From positions 124,001-188,000 of the forward strand of contig JAPMOS010000003.1 in NCBI GenBank assembly GCA_027972325.1: 64,000 nucleotides of DNA. The letters are read 5' to 3'. Below the pieces are notes generated by a model. That model saw only the letters and a list, made by a program, of their open reading frames with translations. It was not told the DNA's origin and did not search any database. The stretch is from Paratrimastix pyriformis. Lineage: Eukaryota; Preaxostyla; Paratrimastigidae. Numbering within the stretch: the stretch's first letter is position 1; the number at the start of each line of letters is the position of its first letter. The position numbers and the translations under genes were made by a program. Below are positions 1-12,252 of this stretch, piece after piece.

Positions 1-3000
1 CAGGTGCGGTTCCGCTGGCGGCGCCTGATGACCGGCCTGCCCGAGCCCCTCGAGCAGATCTTCTGGCGCTACCAGCGGCAGGTGGCCTGGCCCTCGGCCC
101 GGGTGGCCTGGCTCACGAGCACCCTCATCCCGCTGCTGGTGCTCCCCTACGGGCTGCTCCAGCTCACCGTTCTGCGCCCCGACGGCCAGATCAACGTCCG
201 CCCGCCCACCGCAGCCTCCGGCGACCCCCGCGCCCCTGCGCCCCTGCGCCCCCACGCTCCCACCCTCCACCCCTCCTGCTGGCTGCCCACCCATCATCGC
301 CCACTTCATCGTGACCCCACCCACCACCCCCGCGCCCCCACCAGCCGGGCGACATTACGGAGCTGACCGGACTGACGGGCCTGACGGTCCTCCTCAAAGC
401 CCTCGCCGACTGGGGCCTGGCGCGCCTCTCGCGGCTCGCCCGGCCCGACGGGCACCGTCTGGACGCCTCTTCGTCGCTGGTCGAGCCCCGCGACACCCGG
501 GGCAACCGGATGCTCTTCGGGGTGGTCCTGGCCAGCACCCTGCTCTCCATCCTCTTCGAGTCGGCCGGCGCCCAGGTCCGCCGCCTTCAGCCCCATTCAT
601 GGGTTCGATCTGGAACCGGAAACGATGACGGGCCGGGCCGTGGCGCCCCTCTCCTGATGAGGAGATGGGATGCGTTGTGGCCGGGCGAGGCGGGGCGGGG
701 CGAGGCGGGGCGAGGCGGGGCGGGGGAGGCAAGAGGGGAGGCCGGAGGGGAGGCCGGAGGGGAGGCCGGAGGCCGGAGGAGGCGACCTTCTGACCTGAGT
801 GGGGGCCCCTGTGCGTGCAGGTCCTGCTGCGGAACGGCGGCTCGGACTCCCAGCTGGCCCACCACGCCTTTGTGGCCCTCTCGGTGCCTGTGGCGGACAT
901 GTTCCTCCACGCCACCGTGCCGCTCTTCCCGCCCCGGTGGATGCTCTGCGCCCACCTGCCCGTCCTGGGCTACTTCATCGGGGCCGGGGCCGCCTACCGG
1001 CTGCTCCGGGCCCAGGCCAGCCAGTACGCCTTCGTGGTGTCGTTCTTCCTGTGCGCCCTGCTGGCGGGCCTGCTCACCGAGCGCAACTACAAGCGCTGGT
1101 TCTTCACCCAGCTGCGCATCCTCCACGAGCAGCGCCGCCTCGACACGGTCCGCCAACGCCACCCCGGGTCGTCGTCACCGCTCCGCACCACCACAGCACA
1201 CCACCACCACACCCAGGCAACTCGCGGTCCTCGCGCCTCGCATCCTCACACATGCCCACTCACGTCCTCACACATGCCCACTCACGTCCTCACACATGCC
1301 CACTCGCATCCTCACACATGCCCACTCACGTCCTCACACATGCCCACTCACGTCCTCACACATGCCCACTCACGTCCTCACACATGCCCACTCACGTCCT
1401 CACACATGCCCACTCACGTCCTCACATGCCCACTCACGTCCTCACATGCCACTCACGTCCTCACACATGCCCACTCACGTCCTCACACATGCCCACTCAC
1501 GTCCTCACACATGCCCACTCGCATCCTCACACATGCCCACTCACGTCCTCACACATGCCCACTCACACACACATGCCTGCCATCCTCGCACATGCCTGCC
1601 ATCCTCGCACATGCCATCCTCGTGCAGCTCGTGCGCCAAAACCTGCCTGGCGAACTGGCCCGGGCTCTCACGGCCACCCTGAGCATGCCGCCCGCCCCGC
1701 CCGCCTTCGGTCCGATTTCCCTCTTCCGACGCTTCTCGGTGGGCCCCGCCACGGCCCCGGTCCCGTCCCCGTCCCCGTCCACGGCCGCCCGGGACACAGC
1801 AACCTCGCTGCGTGCCCTGACTCCGTCTTGCCTGCCCGAACCTGCTGCGGGACCCGCGCCGCCCCCACCCCGCTGCACTGAGGGCGCGGCGTCGTCCCCC
1901 CGGGCAGGCGTGCCTGCGGTCGCGGCCCCCCCGCCGCAGCCCCCACGGACGATCGCCTGCGCGGTCGAGCAGGCGACGGTCCTCTTCGCGCGCCTCTACG
2001 ACGTCGACCCGGGGGCGGCGGAGGGCCCCGCCGTCATCCACAGGCTCGAGCGCATCTTCGCCGCCTTCGATCGGCTCGTCGGCCAGTCCCCACACGCCAG
2101 CCGCCTCAAAACGAGCGGTCTGGCTCCACAGCCTCCCGGCCTCCACAGCCTCCACGGCCTCCCGTCCTCCCGGCCTCCCGGCCTCCCAGCCTCAGAGGGC
2201 ACCCACTTCATTCACTGGTCTTCCCCTGGTGTCCGGTGGGCCATGGGCATGGGACCGGTCGGGGCAGGCCCCATCTACATCTGCACGGCCGGGCTCCTGC
2301 GACCCACGGGACGGCACGCGAGCCCCCTGGTGGCCCTGGGGCTGCACTTCGTGGAAGCTGTGCGCGAATCAAACCTGAAGGCCCAGGCGGCGCTGCTCCG
2401 CACGGGCCGCCCCGAGTCCGCGGAACCCCCGCCACGGGCCACGGGCGCCGGCCCCGCACCCGATGCGGGCGCACCCAACGGGGCCCCGCCTCTGGGCCTG
2501 ACCTGCCCGGTGATGCCGCACCGCCCCATGCGCATCCGGGTGGGCATCGGTCCGCCCAGCCGCCCTGCCCCTCTCCCCAGACCGCATCTTCGCCCGCATC
2601 CCGCCATGTCACGCCGGGTTGGCCGGCTGCCTGCTTGCGTCCTTTCTCACTGCCGCGTGGCCCTCCACCCTTCCCCTGTCGCCTGTCCTCCTTAGCGACG
2701 GGGCCCCTCGGGGCGGGCGTCATCGGGATGGACAAGCTCTTCTTCGACGCCTGGGGGCGGGCCATGAACCTGGCCAGCCGCATGGTCGACACGGGCCGCG
2801 ACCAGCACGTCCACATTAGCCAGCGGGCCCGCGACAGCCTGCTGGCCGAGGTCGACGCGGCCCGGCCGGCCCTCTGCGACCACTTCGCCCTCCGCTGCTG
2901 CGACCCCACCGCTGCCCCCGCCGAGCCGGTGGCCGCCGGAGGGCGGCGCGTCTTCGCACTGGCCAGCCAAGGGCGGCACCTCATCAAGGGCGTCGGTGAG

Positions 3001-3060
3001 ATGGAGACCTACCTGGTGCGCCCTTGCGGCCGCGATCGGCTCGGCTCCCTTTCCGCCTGA
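1..3060 (+). CDS. Transmembrane adenylyl cyclase, C-terminal half (C2-like), 5' partial
   Basis: The gene enters from the left edge. Exons close in frame as 1-195, 345-575, 821-1147, 1628-2117, 2268-2549 and 2696-3060 (stop TGA), giving 629 visible residues. The first three exons encode about five hydrophobic segments, including VAWLTSTLIPLLVLPYG, MLFGVVLASTLLSILF and YAFVVSFFLCALLAGLL, then a basic stretch. The last three exons form a class III cyclase domain: ATVLFARLYDVD, RLKTS-GPIYICTAGL, and GAGVIGMDKLFFDAWGRAMNLASRM. Both metal-binding Asp positions are replaced (FAD to FAR, GD to GP). The substrate Lys (LKT) and the N-x3-R pair (MNLASRM) are present. In 2x6TM adenylyl cyclases this is the C2 pattern, so I infer that the C1 half lies upstream, outside the window. 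The reaction is ATP to cAMP at the plasma membrane. Four of the five donors are GTCCGC and one is GTCTGG. Confidence 0.85.
1148..1627 (+). repeat. Intronic minisatellite, 22-bp unit
   Basis: This cyclase intron is filled from about 1250 to 1565 with roughly 14 imperfect copies of a 22-bp unit (core CTCACACATGCCCACTCACG), some shortened by 3 to 4 bp. The donor is GTCCGC at 1148 and the acceptor is GTGCAG ending at 1627. The copies are contiguous, with no unique spacers, so this is a VNTR. Confidence 0.85.
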
Positions 3061-3739
3061 CCGCCTGACCGGCTCCCCTTTCCGCCTGACCGGCTGCTCG
3101 GCTCCCTTTCCGCCTGACCTGCTCGGCTCCCTTTCCGCCTGTCCGCCCGACCCTGGCCGGATCGGCTGCCTCTGTGTCACCCTTGCCGCCAGTGACCGCC
3201 TTCGCCATTCATGGGCGGCCCGAGTTGAGTGTTGAGTGTCGAGTGTTGTTTCCCGATGCGCGCCACCCGACGCAGCATCGGCCGTCTGGCTTCGCGGCTC
3301 GTCTCGTTGGCGTTCGTGTTTTCCTCTCCGTTCCGTTTGGTGGGCAGTACGGCCCATTCCTTGTTTCGTGTTTTTGTCTTGCGGCTTTCTCTCCTCGGCT
3401 CCATATGCGCGTGTACCACTACTGGCTCCAGTTCCTCCGTTCATGTGGGGTTCTTCTTCTCTTCTTCTTCTTGGTCTTGTTCCCGCCGCGGTTCCGACCA
3501 TCCATCTCTCGTGGGTGTAGCCTCGTTGAAGGCTCGCTGCTCTCTCCCCCCATCTTTCTCTGTTCCTCAGCCCCGGCGGTCTACAGCAGCTCTTTGCGAA
3601 CGGTTTTGCTCTCTTTTCTGAAGATTTATTGTTTTTTTGGGATGTCGGTTTTGTCAACACCAAGTCGTCCAGTCCCCTCTCGTGTTATTGGTGCGTCATA
3701 CGAGGCTAACGAACAATTTCAAAGAGATTTTTTCACAAA
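3061..3739. other. Intergenic stretch with short degenerate repeats
   Basis: Just after the cyclase stop, 3061-3165 holds degenerate copies of a unit resembling CTGACCGGCTCCCTTTCCGC. They look like duplications of the last coding bases and stop region. The following 550 bp is pyrimidine-rich and less GC-rich. I see no gene, RNA gene or convincing motif there. Confidence 0.5.
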
Positions 3740-4890
3740 AGAGGTTTCGTGGGCCAAGGGCAGTGCATTGGCGAATGGGCCGGTGCCGCCGAGGCGGTCC
3801 TGAGGGACTATGGCCTGGGCAGAGGGGCCCGGCCTGGAGACGAGACGATCCGGTCCATCGGCATTGCCGCCTGGAAGGACATGGTCCGGAAGAAGGTGCG
3901 CGTCGAGGCCCAGTGGCGCGCGAAGGTGGAGGATGCCCACTCACACCCGAGGCTGGCGCTCCTGCGGCAGGTCAAGCAGGACTATGGCCGCAGCGAGGCC
4001 TACCTGGACGACATGAGCCCGGCTGGGCGCCGAATTGCGGCCCAACTGCGCGCAGGGATGTACCTCGATGGTGAGTTCCTCCGAACCTGGAAGGGCAGAC
4101 CTGAGGCGGAGCGCGGAGGAGCCTGCGTGTGCTGCAGCGCGGGACCGCTCGAGGATGCCCAGCACATCATCCAGCAGTGCCCCGCCTATGAGGAGTTGCA
4201 CAAGAGGGCCTGGGACCGCCTCCATGCCGCTTTGGGAGCCCCGGACTGGGCCCGGCTGGAGGCCCTGGGCGCCGACAAGTGGCAGATCATGATCGGGAGG
4301 CCTGCGGCAGGCTGGGGACGGCCGACCATCGGGGCCGTCAACAGGATTGCGGGGGACTTCCTGGCTCAGGCCCATGCGCTCCGGCTTCAACTGCTCCGGG
4401 AGCGTCGGGCAGGACCACCGCCAGTGGCCAGCGAGCGGGGGGCCCGGCGGGAGGCTGCGGCGTCGCGGCGACGGAGACGGCTGCCTGCTGTGCCCATCCA
4501 GCAGACTAGTGGCCACCACAACGAGGCCTCCTCTACATAACAATGGACTGAACCCCTCTCCTTTGCGGGTGGACGACGGCAGCGTCAGGCTCGCCGGATG
4601 GGCTCGTCCTCAAAACCTGCAGGGAGGGGGGTGGGGTCTCAGGTCGCTGCTCTTCCCGTCTCCTTCTCTTCCTGCTTTGCTTTCGCCAGGATGGCGGCAC
4701 TGCCCAAGCGGGACTACATCTGGGCCTGACGCTGGGCCTCAAGCGCTGAAGTGGCTGGGGATGAGGTGATATTTTGTGAAATCGGGTTGGGAAATGGGGG
4801 AAATGGGAGTAAAACCTTTTGTGAACTCTTCTCGATTGCGATTATCTAGTTAGCCTCCTACGAGGCTGCATTAACACGAGACTGACTGAC
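3740..4890 (+). mobile_element. 5'-truncated non-LTR retrotransposon (LINE) fragment
   Basis: An open frame to the TAA at 4538-4540 encodes about 263 residues typical of the end of a LINE ORF2. It contains a C-x2-C-x8-H-x4-C zinc finger (CVCCSAGPLEDAQHIIQQC followed by PAY), the zf-RVT type found after reverse transcriptase/RNase H in many non-LTR elements. The reverse transcriptase itself is missing, so the copy is 5'-truncated. The 3' untranslated part is AT-richer and ends with a perfect hairpin (AGCCTC-CTAC-GAGGCT at 4852-4867) followed by GACTGACTGACTG. The same tail occurs near 49592. No target-site duplication could be fixed by eye. The fragment is not obviously the same family as the large LINE at 41-48 kb. 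Confidence 0.75.
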
Positions 4891-4952
4891 TGCTTGACAA
4901 ATGAAGCATCCTTCAACCCTGTGCAATTTCCCCTGATCCAGCCAGTGCGAAA

Positions 4953-7900
4953 ATGGGCGGGGCCTGCTGCCTTCCCATTCAAAGACGCGGGATCCTCAAA
5001 GAAGCTGCTGAATGTCTTGGAAAATTTGACGGCGAAACCACAGTTGTTGGGTTGGGCCTCCCCGTTCGCATCATCCGCGACACATTTCATGTTCCTCACA
5101 TCTACGCTAAATCTGCCTTCGATGCATACTTTGGCTTGGGGTACTGCCACGCTCAAGATCGTCTCGCTCAAATGGAGTTTCGGAGACGGATCGCGTACGG
5201 GCGGATGAGCGAGCTCTTTGGGGATCGCATGCTCGTCCTCGACCGATGGGCCCGCCTCTTTGGTCTGTTTCTGGTTGTGTTGGGTTCCCCTTCATCGGGG
5301 TTTGGGCGGCAGGGTGGGGGCGGATCGCCCACGCCGAGTTTGCGGGCCTGTCATCCGAGCTGCAGCTTGCCCTGCGCGCCTACGCCGAGGGGATCAACGC
5401 CTGCATGCGCAAGTTCCCCGACCGGTTCCCGCTCGAGCTGAAGATGCTCAACGCGCCCATGGAGGACTGGACCGCCGAGCACGTCGAGGTCTGCGGCCGG
5501 GCGCGTCCCCAGGGCAGCCCCACTGACTGACTGACTGACGGGTCTCTCCCTTCCCCTGGCGGCCTGGCGGCCTGGCGGCCTGGCGGGGGTATGGCCTGGG
5601 GTGCGGCAGGCCATCTCGCGCTTCCTGATGTGGGGCATGTCCTACTGCTGGTACAGCAAGGTCATCAAGGCCCGCCTGGTGGCCACCCTGGGCCCCGAGC
5701 AGGCCGCGCTCCTCTTCCCCGCACTCGACCCCCAGGTCGGCCGCCCTGCCCATGCCCATGCCCATGCCCCACCCGCAACGGGCTGACGAGCTTTCGCATC
5801 GGCTTCGGGGTCGTTGGTTGGGCCCCTTCGCCCGAACGTGGGCCCCCCTCTCCACCCATCCCCATCCCCATCCCCATACTCACCCTCACCCTCACCCTCA
5901 CGCACGACCGGGGGCTGTGCAGGCCGCATCGGCGGGGCCTGTGCCTGTGCCTGTGCCGGGGCCCACGTTCGACATGGGGCGTGCGCCCTTCGCCGACCAG
6001 GTGCCGCCCGAGCATCTGGCTGGGGGCGGCGCCCACGGGAGCAACATCGCCCTGGTGGGGGGCCCCCTGGCCAGCGGCGGGGCGGCCATCCTGCTCAACG
6101 ACATCCACCTCGACGCCTCCACGCCCGCCGTCCGCCACCCACCCACCGCCTGTCCCCGCCTGCCTGTCCCCGCCTGCCTGTCCCCGCCTGCCTGTCCCCG
6201 CCTGCCTGTCCCCGTCTGCCTGGCTCTGTCTTCTGCAGCCTGTACTGCTGATGCTGATGCTGATGCTGATGATGCTGATGCTGATGCTGCTGATGATGCT
6301 GATGCTGCTGATGCTGATGATGATTGGATGATGCTGATGCTGATGTTGACGCTGATGGTGGGTGGTCCCTGCTGCCTGGGGGGCTCCTGCTGCCCGGGTG
6401 CCCTGACCCGCCCATCCATCTTCGACTGGCTGCTGCGCTGGGGCCGGGCGGTGGGTGGGTGGGTGGGTGGGTGGGGGTGGGGGGGCGGACAGGCCTTCTA
6501 CGAGAACCACATGGTGCTCCTCAACCAGCTGGGCGACCGCGAGGTGGAGGCCTTCACCGGTCGGCCCCCAACCCACCCACCCCACTCCCTGCCCCATCCC
6601 CTGCCCACTCCCTGCCCCATCCCCTGCCCTCTTCCTGCCCCATCCCCTGCCCTCTTCCTGCCGGCTCATCCCGTCCGGACGTCGGTCTCGCTGCGGCTGG
6701 CGGGGGCGGCCGGGCGGGGGGCAGGGCTGAGCATGCCGGGGATGCCCTTCCTGCTGGTGGGCCACAACCGGCACATCGCATGGGGGATGACCCTCGGCTA
6801 CGCCGACACCCAGGTCGGCCATTCCCCCCTCGGCCTCTCCGCCCCCGCCTCGGCCTCTCCGCCCGCCTCGGCCTCTCCTCCCTCCCCTCCCCCCGCCTCG
6901 GCCTCTCCTCCCCCCCGCCTCGGTCTCCCCTCCCCCCGTCACTGGCGGCCGTCCCGCCCTCCTCCAAACCCCTGATTGCGCTGATCATGGGCGCCGGGTC
7001 TTCCCGTGTTCCTGTGTTCCTGTGTTCCTGTGTTCCTGTGTTCCTGTGTTCCTGTGTTCCCGTGTTCCTGTGTTCCCGTGTTCCCGTGTTCCCGTGTTCC
7101 TGTGTTCCTTGTGTTCCTGTGTTCCTGTGTTCCTGTGTTCCCGTGTTCCCGTGTTCCCGTGTTCCTGTGTTCCCGTGTTCCCGTGTTCCCGTGTTCCCGT
7201 GTTCCTGTGTTCCTTGTGTTCCCGTGTTCCTGTGTTCCTGTGTTCCCGTGTTCCCGTGTTCCTGTGGGCCTGTGGGCCTGTGGGCCTGTGGGGCGGGCGT
7301 GGGCCGTGCAGGACGTCTACGCGGAGCGGTTCTCGAGCGAGCGTGATGGACCCTACCGGTACCTGCACAGGGGCCAGTGGCGCGAGGCGGCCGTCCTGCG
7401 TGAGACCATCCGCTGCGCCCGGCCCGACCCGGCCCTGGGCAGGCGGCCCTCGAAGGCCCCGCCTGACCCCGACGACCCGGCCGCAGCCCTCCCCGCCCAG
7501 GAATACACAACCGTCGTCCAGGTCCGTCCCGCCCCACCCCACCGGGGCCCAACTCACGCGCGTCTCCCTCTGTCTCTCCTCCCCTCCCCTCCCCTCCCCC
7601 TCCCCTCTCCCCCCGGGCAGGAGGTTGTGACGACGGTGCACGGGCTTGTGGTCCCTGTGGACCTGCTGCCCCCGCCCCACTGGAGCGGCGGCAACGCCCT
7701 CCTCGCCACCGACCAGCCCCCGCCCCCCGCCGGCCCCCCGGCTGCCTCGGGCCCGGCGGCCCCCGCCCCCGCCCCCGCCCCCGCCCAGGGCGGCCCCGAT
7801 GGGGAAGGGGGTCCCTGGCCACCCCCGGACGGGACGCTGCGGCTGGCCATCGCGGACTGCTCGCTCCGGGTGCGGGGGCCCGAGGGGCTGCTGGGCATCC

Positions 7901-10900
7901 CCTTCGCCCACGGGTGGGACGAGTTCCGGGCCTGCCTGGGCCTGGTGGGGGCCCCCTCGGCCAACTACGGCTACGCAGACGCCCGCGGCCAGACCGGCTT
8001 CCACCACGTGGGCGCCGTCCCCATCCGCCCCCGGTCTGGCCTGCCCCCGGCCTGCCCCCGGCCTGCCCCCGGCCGCTGCCCGGCACCCGCGCCCGATCTG
8101 CCCATCCGCGCCCAGCACCCCACGTGCGCTCACGGCTCCTGCTTCCTCTCCGGACCCCGTGACGCCGCCGTGGCCTGCTCTGGCGGTGCGGTGCCAACAT
8201 TCGTGGCCGGCCGGCCGGCCCCAGGCATCCGCCAGGTGCCCTTCGACCAGCTCCCACACGCCACCAACCTGCCCGTCCGTCCCGAAGCCCGCCCCCCGCC
8301 CGCAGCCCCCGTCCCGCAACCCGCCCCCCATCCTCCGCCCCGCCCGCCCATCCTCCGCCCCTGGGGCTGCTCATCCGCTCATCCGCCGCCCCTGGGGCCG
8401 CTCATCCGCTCATCCGCCGCCCATCCTCCGCCCCACGGCAACGCCCCGCCCACGGGGGCCGCGCAGCTTGTGGTCAACTGCAACAACGCGCCCCTGCTGG
8501 GGCAGCCGACCGGGGGGGACGAGCCCCTCGCCGGGGGCGCCTCGGCCTCGGTGCCGACCACCCCGCCCACCCCGGCCGCCCTGGCCCCCCGGTCCCCCGC
8601 GGACCCCGCGGACCCCGTGGACCCCGCCCCTGCTGCTGTTGCTACTGCTGCCGGCGCTGATGCTGCTGGGGCAACACTGGGGCGGCTCCGGCCCCGGCCC
8701 CGGCCCCGGCCCCGGCCCCGGCCCCGGCCCCGGCCCCGGCCCCGGCCCCGGCCTCGGCTGTTGTGGGCGGGGCAACGGCCGGGCTGGGGTGCATCTTCCG
8801 GGGCGACGCCCGGGCCCGCCAGTACGAGGCGGCCCTCAGAACGGCCATCGAGCGCGCCCCCCAGCACACGTCCGCACCCCCCCCCCCTCCGCCCCACCGG
8901 ACGGGAGCACATCCACCATCCCCGGACGGAGGGCATGGCCGGGCGGAGGGGCGGAGGGGCGGAGGGACGGAGGACGTGGCCGGACGGGAGGCTATCACCG
9001 GGCAGGATGGCGACCGGCTGACGCTCGACGATTCCCGACCAACGGCGGTCCTTTGGGGGGGCGTGGCATGGGGCGTGGCATGGGGCGTGGGGGGCGCCAC
9101 AGGCTGTGCGGCGAGGATCTGATCGAGGCCCACCTCGGCGTCCAGGCCGAGGGCGCAGCCGCCCTCCAGGTCCGCACCCCGGCACCCACACGCCCCACGC
9201 CCACCAGAGGGGGCGCACCCACGGGGGGCCATGACACCGGACACCGAGGACAGTCCCGTTCCACCCTCACGGATCCCCTCCGCCGGCCCGCGTCGGGGCT
9301 GCTGGGGGGCTGCTGGGCAGTCGCTCGTCTCTGCGGTGGACCTGCTGGCCCCGGGGCCCTACCAGGCGGCCGCCCTGAAGCCGCCCCGGCCCCCGGTGCT
9401 CCTGGTGCGGGCCGTGCAGGCATTCCTGGCCTGGGACGGCCGCCTCGCCCCCGAGGCCGTCGGCGCCTCCATCTACCAGGCCCGCCGCCCGCCCGCCCGC
9501 CCCGCCTCCCGTCCCGTCCCGTCGTCCTGCCCCCGTCCTGACCGGGGCCATGGGCCTTGGTGTATGTTGGATGCGGGGGGTGGGCCGCCCGGGGCGTGTG
9601 CAGGCTGTGCGGCACGAGCTGCTGCATGACATGCTGCGCCACAGCGGGCTGGGGCCGTCGCTGTGCGGGGAGGTGGAGGGGGCGGGCTTCTCGTCGCTGG
9701 TCAAGATGACCTCCGCCTTCGCCACCCACGAGGTGGCCGCCCTGCTGCGCATGCTGGGCCTCATGCCGCCCCCCTCGGCCCCGGGCGGGGCTGGGGCGCC
9801 CATCCCGCGGGGCATCGACCGGGCCCTCGTCACCCGCAAGCCCGCCCCGCCATTCGTCGAGCGGTCCGCACCCCACCCCACCCCACGCCCCGCCCCGCCC
9901 CGCCCCGTCCGCACCCCACCCGGCCACAGCTACAGCCACAGTCGCAGCCACCAGCTGCCTCCGATCACGATCACGAACACGAACACGGTCACGAACCCCC
10001 TGCGCTGACCGGGTGGCCCCGTGGGGGTTGCAGGGCGGGCGGCTACTGGGCGCTGCTGCACCGGTGTTTCGTGCAGGCCGTGCGGCGGCTCAGCGAGGCG
10101 GCCGGCAGCCGGGACCTGGCCCGGTGGCAGTGGGGCCGCCTGCACCGGTGCCCCTTCCGGCACCCCTTCACGGGCCACCCCCAGCTGGGGCCCCTCTTCA
10201 CCCCGGACCCGGTCCCCGTCGGGGGCGATGGCGACTGCCCCCTGGTCGGTGGCCCCATCCCTGCTTGCCTGCCCTCCCTGGGAGGGTGTCTGCCATGCCG
10301 GGGGGATGTCTGCCATGCCGGGGGGATGGGGGGGATGTCTGTCCTCCCGGGGATGGGGGGATGTCTGTCCTCCCGGGGATGGGGGGATGTCTGCCATGCC
10401 GGGGGGATGGGGGGGATGCCTGCCACGCGCGCGTGGATGGCGCGGCTGGTCCTCATGCTGGTGTGCTGCCGCACGGGGGGCGGGGGTTGGGGTTGGGGTT
10501 GGGATGGGTTGGGTTGGGGGGTGGCGCAGGCGACGGGGGTCGAGTGGCAGCCTGGCGGGGGCTTCCTGCAGACCACCTCGGCCCCCGTGGCCCGCTTCCT
10601 GGCCACCCCGGCCCGCTGGGCGGACTGCATGTGCAGCCTGGCGCCCGGCCAGAGCGGCCAGCTGGCCAGCGGGCACTACGCCGACCAGGTGACCCTCTGG
10701 GGGGCCGGCCGGCTGAAGCCCATGCTGTGGAGCCGGGCCCAGGTCGACCGGGCCCGCGAGGGGCTCCTCATCCTGCTGCCCCGCTTCACGGGCAACATGC
10801 AGACCCTCGGCTACGCCCAACCGCTGAGCCCCACCCTGGGCAACCTGATGCAGGTCCGATCGGCCAGGGGAGAGGGATTGGGAGAGGGGGAGGGCGAGGG

Positions 10901-12054
10901 GGAGCGAGGCCTGCGAGGTGGCGGAGGCGGGGAGGAGACTGCCAGCCCATGCTGGGCCGCTGCGGCTGGCCCCGAGCGGGCAGGACGGTCTCACTGCCGC
11001 GGGGGAGGTCCCCGGCGGTGGCGGCCCCGGGGGCGGACCAGCTGACGGCCGAGCGGGCCCGGGCATGCAGGCTCTCGGTCCGGCTGGCCCTGGGGCCCCC
11101 CACGGAGGCCGAGGCGGCCCACCCCACCGGACAGGTGGTACCCCCGGGGAGCCTCTACCCCCAGTCGCCCGCCGACCCAGGCACGGCCGGGGCGGGGGCG
11201 GCCACGGCGGCGCAGGTGCTCAGCATGACCACCAGCGGGCCCTCGCCGGCCGGGCCGGAGCGGGACAACAAGAAGAAGAAGGCCGCCAGCCCCGCAGCCT
11301 CGGCGAGCTCGCCGGCCCCGCTGCCCCCGTCGGCCCTCATGATCACCCCGTCCCCCACCGCCCAGCCGCCCCTGCCCCTCCGCTCGCCGCCCTCCGGGCA
11401 CCCCACGCCCTCGGCGCCCTCCAGCACCACCACGACCACCACCACACCCGCGGGCACGCCCAACGAGGGGTCGGCCCTCGGGGGCACGGGGACGGTCGTC
11501 CGGCTGGACGAGATCGGGCTCTTCGTCCCCTCCGGCCCCGCGCTGAGCACCGAGCTGCCCATCCCCGAGCTGCCCATCCCCGCGGCCGCCGACCTCGAGC
11601 CGACCGGCCTGCTGCCCGCCGCCCAGTCGCCGCCGTCGCCCCTGCCCCCACCCTCGCACGGTCCGTGCCCACCTGCGTTCCGACGGGCTGGCCTTGAGTG
11701 ACCCGCACCTTCGCTCACTCGCCCCCCCCCCCCCCCCCGGCGGCAGGCTCGGATCGGCCGCTGACTCCCCTCACTCCCACAGCCCCTCTGCCCTGCGACC
11801 AACTCCCGGAAGCCCCCGGGATGCCGCCAGCTCCCAGCGGTCTCGAAGGAGGAAGCACCATTGACTTGAGTGCCCTCCAACCCGCCACCCAGCCGCCTCT
11901 CGCAGAGAGCGGCCCGCCTCGGCTGGGCGTCCCGCACCAACCCCGCCTGCCGCCTCGTCCAGACTCTGTATCTGCACCGCCACAGCCCGGTTCACCGCTT
12001 GGGCGAAGAGCCAGTCCGAGCAGACGGCGGGCTCTCGATGAAAACAGTACTTGA
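4953..12054 (+). CDS. Penicillin amidase (acylase) family Ntn-hydrolase
   Basis: A many-exon gene with a good ATG at 4953. The first exons resolve as 4953-5262, 5313-5488, 5610-5735, 5923-6129, 6493-6559, 6725-6813, 7312-7521 and 7621 onward. Family signatures appear in order: HVPHIYAKSAFDAYFGLGYCHAQDRLAQME in the alpha part; AHGSN with the expected nucleophile Ser in the fourth exon, then LLNDIHLD; MPGMPFLLVGHNRHIAWGMT; NYGYADARGQTGFH; VVNCNNAPLLG; AFLAWDGRLAPEAVGASIY; WQWGRLHRCPF; and GQLASGHYADQVTLW. The reaction is hydrolysis of an amide (acyl side chain), and the natural substrate is unknown. The N terminus MGGACC resembles a myristoylation/palmitoylation signal rather than the secretion signal of bacterial members. 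A Ser/Pro-rich tail follows from about 11070. A last intron (11661-11746) with a C17 tract takes the frame to the TGA ending at 12054. Exon borders between 8030 and 10560 are approximate. Confidence 0.85.
6240..6360 (+). repeat. GAT/GCT trinucleotide repeat in intron
   Basis: An impure (GCTGAT)n/(GAT)n tract inside the penicillin-amidase intron 6130-6492. It is non-coding by frame analysis. Confidence 0.7.
7008..7268 (+). repeat. 8-bp tandem array TGTTCC[CT]G in intron
   Basis: About 30 copies of TGTTCCTG/TGTTCCCG with two slipped units (TGTTCCTTG) fill most of the penicillin-amidase intron 6814-7311. The C/T alternation gives open frames in several registers on both strands. These frames are artefacts. 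Confidence 0.85.
8686..8756 (+). repeat. (CCCCGG)n hexanucleotide
   Basis: About 11 CCCCGG/CCCGGC units in the penicillin-amidase region, probably intronic or in a low-complexity linker. Confidence 0.7.
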
Positions 12055-12252
12055 CAAAGAATCACGTTTTGCACAGCTCATTATTATCTTGAGTCATCAG
12101 TTTGACTTAAATTTGAATTTTTTTTATTCATTAGTTGTGAATATGGCTTCACGAGCGCTCTCTCAAGCCTCCTATGCCTTCGTGATCTTTCCTCGAGGGT
12201 CTCTGTCCGCGGCAGAGGTCGCACGTCCCATCAGCCGCAACACTCTCGGAGG
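12055..12252 (+). other. AT-rich promoter region of the TH1 gene
   Basis: Between the penicillin-amidase stop and the TH1 ATG lies an AT-rich block containing TTAAATTTGAATTTTTTTT. Similar CAAATTTG/TTGAAATTC words occur just upstream of the coiled-coil gene (47812-47830) and of the seven-helix gene at 40731. It may be a promoter element, but this rests only on resemblance. Confidence 0.35.

Noticed and set aside
1250-1565. Regular repeats resembling a CRISPR array
   Set aside because: The repeats are contiguous with no unique spacers, lie inside a spliced intron of a eukaryotic gene, and have no cas genes nearby. It is a minisatellite.
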